Assembly: GCA_945917385.1 (NCBI GenBank)
Contig: CAMEHJ010000037.1
Location: 1 to 8,236 of the forward strand
DNA: 8,236 nucleotides
Direction of reading: 5' to 3'
From: an uncultured bacterium
GTDB taxonomy: Bacteria; Bacillota_A; Clostridia; Oscillospirales; Oscillospiraceae
Shown here one piece after another: positions 6,593 to 8,236 of the stretch. How positions within the stretch are numbered: position 1 is the stretch's first letter; each line of letters begins with the position of its first letter. The position numbers were made by a program, and so were the translations under genes. The notes beneath the pieces are model-generated. The model saw only the letters and a program-made list of their open reading frames with translations. It had not been told where the DNA came from and made no database searches.

Positions 6593-6925
6593 ATGATTTT
6601 TGTGACAGGCCCGCTTTTCGCGGGGAAAGAGGAATATATCAAAGCAGCGCTGAAGCTCACGGACGAGGCGTTTCGCGCCTGCGCCGTGCGCAATGTGCAG
6701 GCGCTTGCCGCGGACGCCGACGACCTGACCGCGCTTGCCGACAAGCTCAGCGCCTTTCGCGTCGTCATCGCAACGGAGGTCGGAGGCGGCGTTGTACCCA
6801 CGGACGAGAGACAACGGCAAAGCCGGGAGGCGGCGGGCAGACTTGCCTGCCTGCTCGCACAGCGCGCCGACACGGTGGTGCGCGTGTGCTGCGGTCTGCC
6901 GCAGGTGCTGAAAGGCAAACTTTGA
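6593..6925 (+). CDS. Short CobU-like protein (partial adenosylcobinamide kinase/guanylyltransferase homologue)
   Basis: This 110-residue protein resembles the two ends of CobU joined together. The N-terminus MIFVTGPLFAGKEEY aligns with the P-loop strand, but the loop reads GPLFAGKE, not GGxxSGKS/T, so the Ser/Thr after the lysine is absent. The C-terminal half, VVIATEVGGGVVPTDERQRQSREAAGRLACLLAQRADTVVRVCCGLPQVLKG, matches the classical CobU NEVGxGIVP region through to the final GxP/LK segment. The central part with the GMP-accepting histidine and LLE motif is missing. It lies between cobS and the cobC-type gene in the same operon, with a good ribosome binding site and an intact frame. It may be a non-catalytic partner or regulator of CobU or a decaying paralogue. 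Homology is well supported; function is unknown. Confidence 0.8.
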   Translation: MIFVTGPLFAGKEEYIKAALKLTDEAFRACAVRNVQALAADADDLTALADKLSAFRVVIATEVGGGVVPTDERQRQSREAAGRLACLLAQRADTVVRVCCGLPQVLKGKL

Positions 6926-6933
6926 ACTGACAC

Positions 6934-6939
6934 GGAGGG
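6934..6939 (+). promoter_or_regulatory. Ribosome binding site of the cobC-type gene
   Basis: GGAGGG, 4 nt before the ATG at 6944, within the 18-bp gap after the short cobU-like gene. Confidence 0.65.
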
Positions 6940-6943
6940 AACC

Positions 6944-7525
6944 ATGACCGTATGGCTTATCCGCCACGGGCGGACAGAGTGGAACGACACGGGGCGCTAT
7001 CAGGGACAGACCGATCTGCCTCTATCAAACGAGGGGGCGGCGGAGCTTGCCCGCGCGGACTTTTCCCCGAAAACGGTGTATGTAACGCCGCTCAAAAGAA
7101 CGCAGGAGACGGCGAGGATACTCTTCCCCGACGCGCGGCAGATCGTTATTGACGACCTGCGCGAGATGGATTTCGGCGTGTTCGAGGGCAGAACCCATAT
7201 TGAAATGGAAAATGACGCGCAGTACCGTGAGTGGGTTGAGGATAACTGCCGCGGCCGCTGTCCCGGCGGCGAGAGCCGGGAGGAATTTGCCGCGCGCGTA
7301 TGCGCGGCGTTTAAAAAGCTCATGGACGAGAGCGAGGACGACGTTGTCATTGTCGCCCACGGCGGAACGCAGATGTCCGTCATGGAGCGCTTTGCCGTAC
7401 CCCGTGAGCCGTATTTCAGCCGGAACGCGAAAAACGGTACGGGCTATGAGCTGGATGCATCAAACTGGCGCAGCGACAGGGCGCTCAGCCTTATACGGCG
7501 CGTGAGTTACCTGAAAGAAGATTAA
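6944..7525 (+). CDS. cobC: Histidine phosphatase family protein, probable alpha-ribazole phosphatase
   Basis: Predicted to remove phosphate from alpha-ribazole 5'-phosphate or adenosylcobalamin 5'-phosphate at the end of nucleotide-loop assembly. The 193 residues carry the phosphoglycerate mutase-like signatures: LIRHGRTEWN (5-14) with the phospho-accepting His8, GRYQGQTDLPLSNEG (17-31), TPLKRTQETA (48-57), the acidic segment DLREMDFGVFEGRT (71-84), PGGES (107-111), and the second catalytic histidine in VAHGGT (137-142, His139). These residues define the family, but not the substrate. The CobC assignment rests on its place between cob genes, and a general phosphatase role cannot be excluded. 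A strong ribosome binding site precedes it, and cobD follows after 16 bp. Confidence 0.88.
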   Translation: MTVWLIRHGRTEWNDTGRYQGQTDLPLSNEGAAELARADFSPKTVYVTPLKRTQETARILFPDARQIVIDDLREMDFGVFEGRTHIEMENDAQYREWVEDNCRGRCPGGESREEFAARVCAAFKKLMDESEDDVVIVAHGGTQMSVMERFAVPREPYFSRNAKNGTGYELDASNWRSDRALSLIRRVSYLKED

Positions 7526-7530
7526 CATCC

Positions 7531-7534
7531 GGAG
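7531..7534 (+). promoter_or_regulatory. Ribosome binding site of cobD
   Basis: GGAG, 7 nt before the ATG at 7542. It supports the start of the truncated cobD frame. Confidence 0.6.
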
Positions 7535-7541
7535 CAGAGAG

Positions 7542-8236
7542 ATGGAAATACTGATTACTGCGGCGGCGGGCTTTGCGCTCGATCTTCTGCTTGGCGACCC
7601 GGAGCGCGTGCCGCACCCGGTCGTTTATATGGGGCGGGCGATCTCCGCGCTTGAAAAGATGCTTCGCCGTCTGTTTCCGAAAACAGATAAGGGGGAGCTG
7701 GCTGCAGGCGCGGTGCTTGCCGTAGTGATGAGCGCGGGTACGCTCACACTGACGGCGTTCGCGTGCTTCGTCCTGGGCAAAATTCATCCGGCGCTTCGCT
7801 GGACGGCGGAAATCATATGGTGCTGGCAGGCGCTTGCCATGCGCGGGCTTCGCGATGAGACAATCAAGGTGCGCGACAAGCTCGATACCGACACTCTCGA
7901 CTCAGCCCGCAGGCAGGTCAGCCGCGTCGTCGGGCGGGACACTGCCGCGCTCTCCCCGGAGGGGGTGACAAAGGCCGCCGTCGAGACCGTGGCGGAGAAC
8001 TTTTCCGACGGGGTGATCGCCCCGCTCTTCTGGATGCTGATCGGCGGCGCGCCGCTTGCGCTGTGCTATAAGGCGATAAACACCATGGACAGCATGGTAG
8101 GCTACAAAAACGAAAAGTACCTGTATTTCGGCAGCACACCTGCAAGGCTTGACGATCTGGCAAACCTCATCCCCGCGCGCATTTCGGCGCTGCTTCTTAT
8201 CTTATCGGCGGCGCTCTGCGGCGCTGACGCCAAGAG
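7542..8236 (+). CDS. cbiB: Adenosylcobinamide-phosphate synthase (CbiB/CobD), 3' partial
   Basis: Membrane protein that attaches the aminopropanol (phosphate) arm to adenosylcobyric acid; CobD in the aerobic nomenclature. The frame is open from the ATG at 7542 to the window end, giving 231 of the usual 310-330 residues. Seen in order: MEILITAAAGFALDLLLGDP with the typical LGDP, then VPHPVVYMGRAI near the N-terminus. The centre holds the hallmark region VGRDTAALSPEGVTKAAVETVAENFSDGVIAPLFW (about residues 128-162), followed by YKAINTMDSMVGYKNEKY and ARLDDLANLIPARI. Hydrophobic segments such as AAGAVLAVVMSAGTLTLTAFACFVLG fit a polytopic membrane enzyme. It is preceded by GGAG and continues the operon. 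The missing part lies downstream of the window. Confidence 0.96.
   Translation, partial: MEILITAAAGFALDLLLGDPERVPHPVVYMGRAISALEKMLRRLFPKTDKGELAAGAVLAVVMSAGTLTLTAFACFVLGKIHPALRWTAEIIWCWQALAMRGLRDETIKVRDKLDTDTLDSARRQVSRVVGRDTAALSPEGVTKAAVETVAENFSDGVIAPLFWMLIGGAPLALCYKAINTMDSMVGYKNEKYLYFGSTPARLDDLANLIPARISALLLILSAALCGADAK

Overview
The window is a stretch of a cobalamin (vitamin B12) biosynthesis operon, with all genes on the + strand. The base composition is GC-rich. The gene set (a fused CbiE-CbiT, CbiA, and a clostridial-looking CobU) and the AGGAGG-type ribosome binding sites suggest a Gram-positive anaerobe, probably a Clostridia/Oscillospiraceae-like gut bacterium. This taxonomic guess is an inference from style, not a proven match. 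Both ends of the window cut through genes, so the operon continues on both sides.

Positions 1-3977 hold the corrin-ring block: cobJ/cbiH (5' end missing), cobK/cbiJ, a fused cbiE-cbiT (CobL type) and cbiA/cobB. Each of these genes overlaps the next by 4 bp (ATGA), as expected for translational coupling. Positions 4247-8236 hold the lower-ligand and nucleotide-loop block: cobT, cobU, cobS, a short cobU-like gene, a cobC-type phosphatase and cobD/cbiB (3' end missing). Together the proteins carry out C17, C5 and C15 methylation with decarboxylation, the precorrin-6A reduction and a,c-diamide amidation. They also attach the aminopropanol arm (CbiB), activate it (CobU), activate the lower base (CobT), join the two (CobS) and remove phosphate (CobC).

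The two blocks are separated by the only non-coding interval of any size (3978-4246). It is filled by a compact fold-back element at 3961-4238. A terminal inverted repeat of about 27 bp encloses two further long inverted repeats, so the whole sequence can fold into a closed outer stem with two arms. Its left end supplies the last codons and the stop codon of cbiA. Its right end lies 8 bp before the cobT ATG, which has no recognisable Shine-Dalgarno sequence. It looks like a non-autonomous mobile repeat (MITE-like) or a structured RNA inserted exactly at a gene junction, and it is the least ordinary thing in the window.

The second point of interest is the pair of CobU-related genes. The full-length CobU keeps the P-loop and guanylyl-accepting histidine region but has a divergent C-terminal motif. 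The separate 110-residue protein keeps the classical C-terminal CobU motif but has a degenerate P-loop and lacks the middle. No riboswitch, tRNA, CRISPR array or transposase gene is visible.
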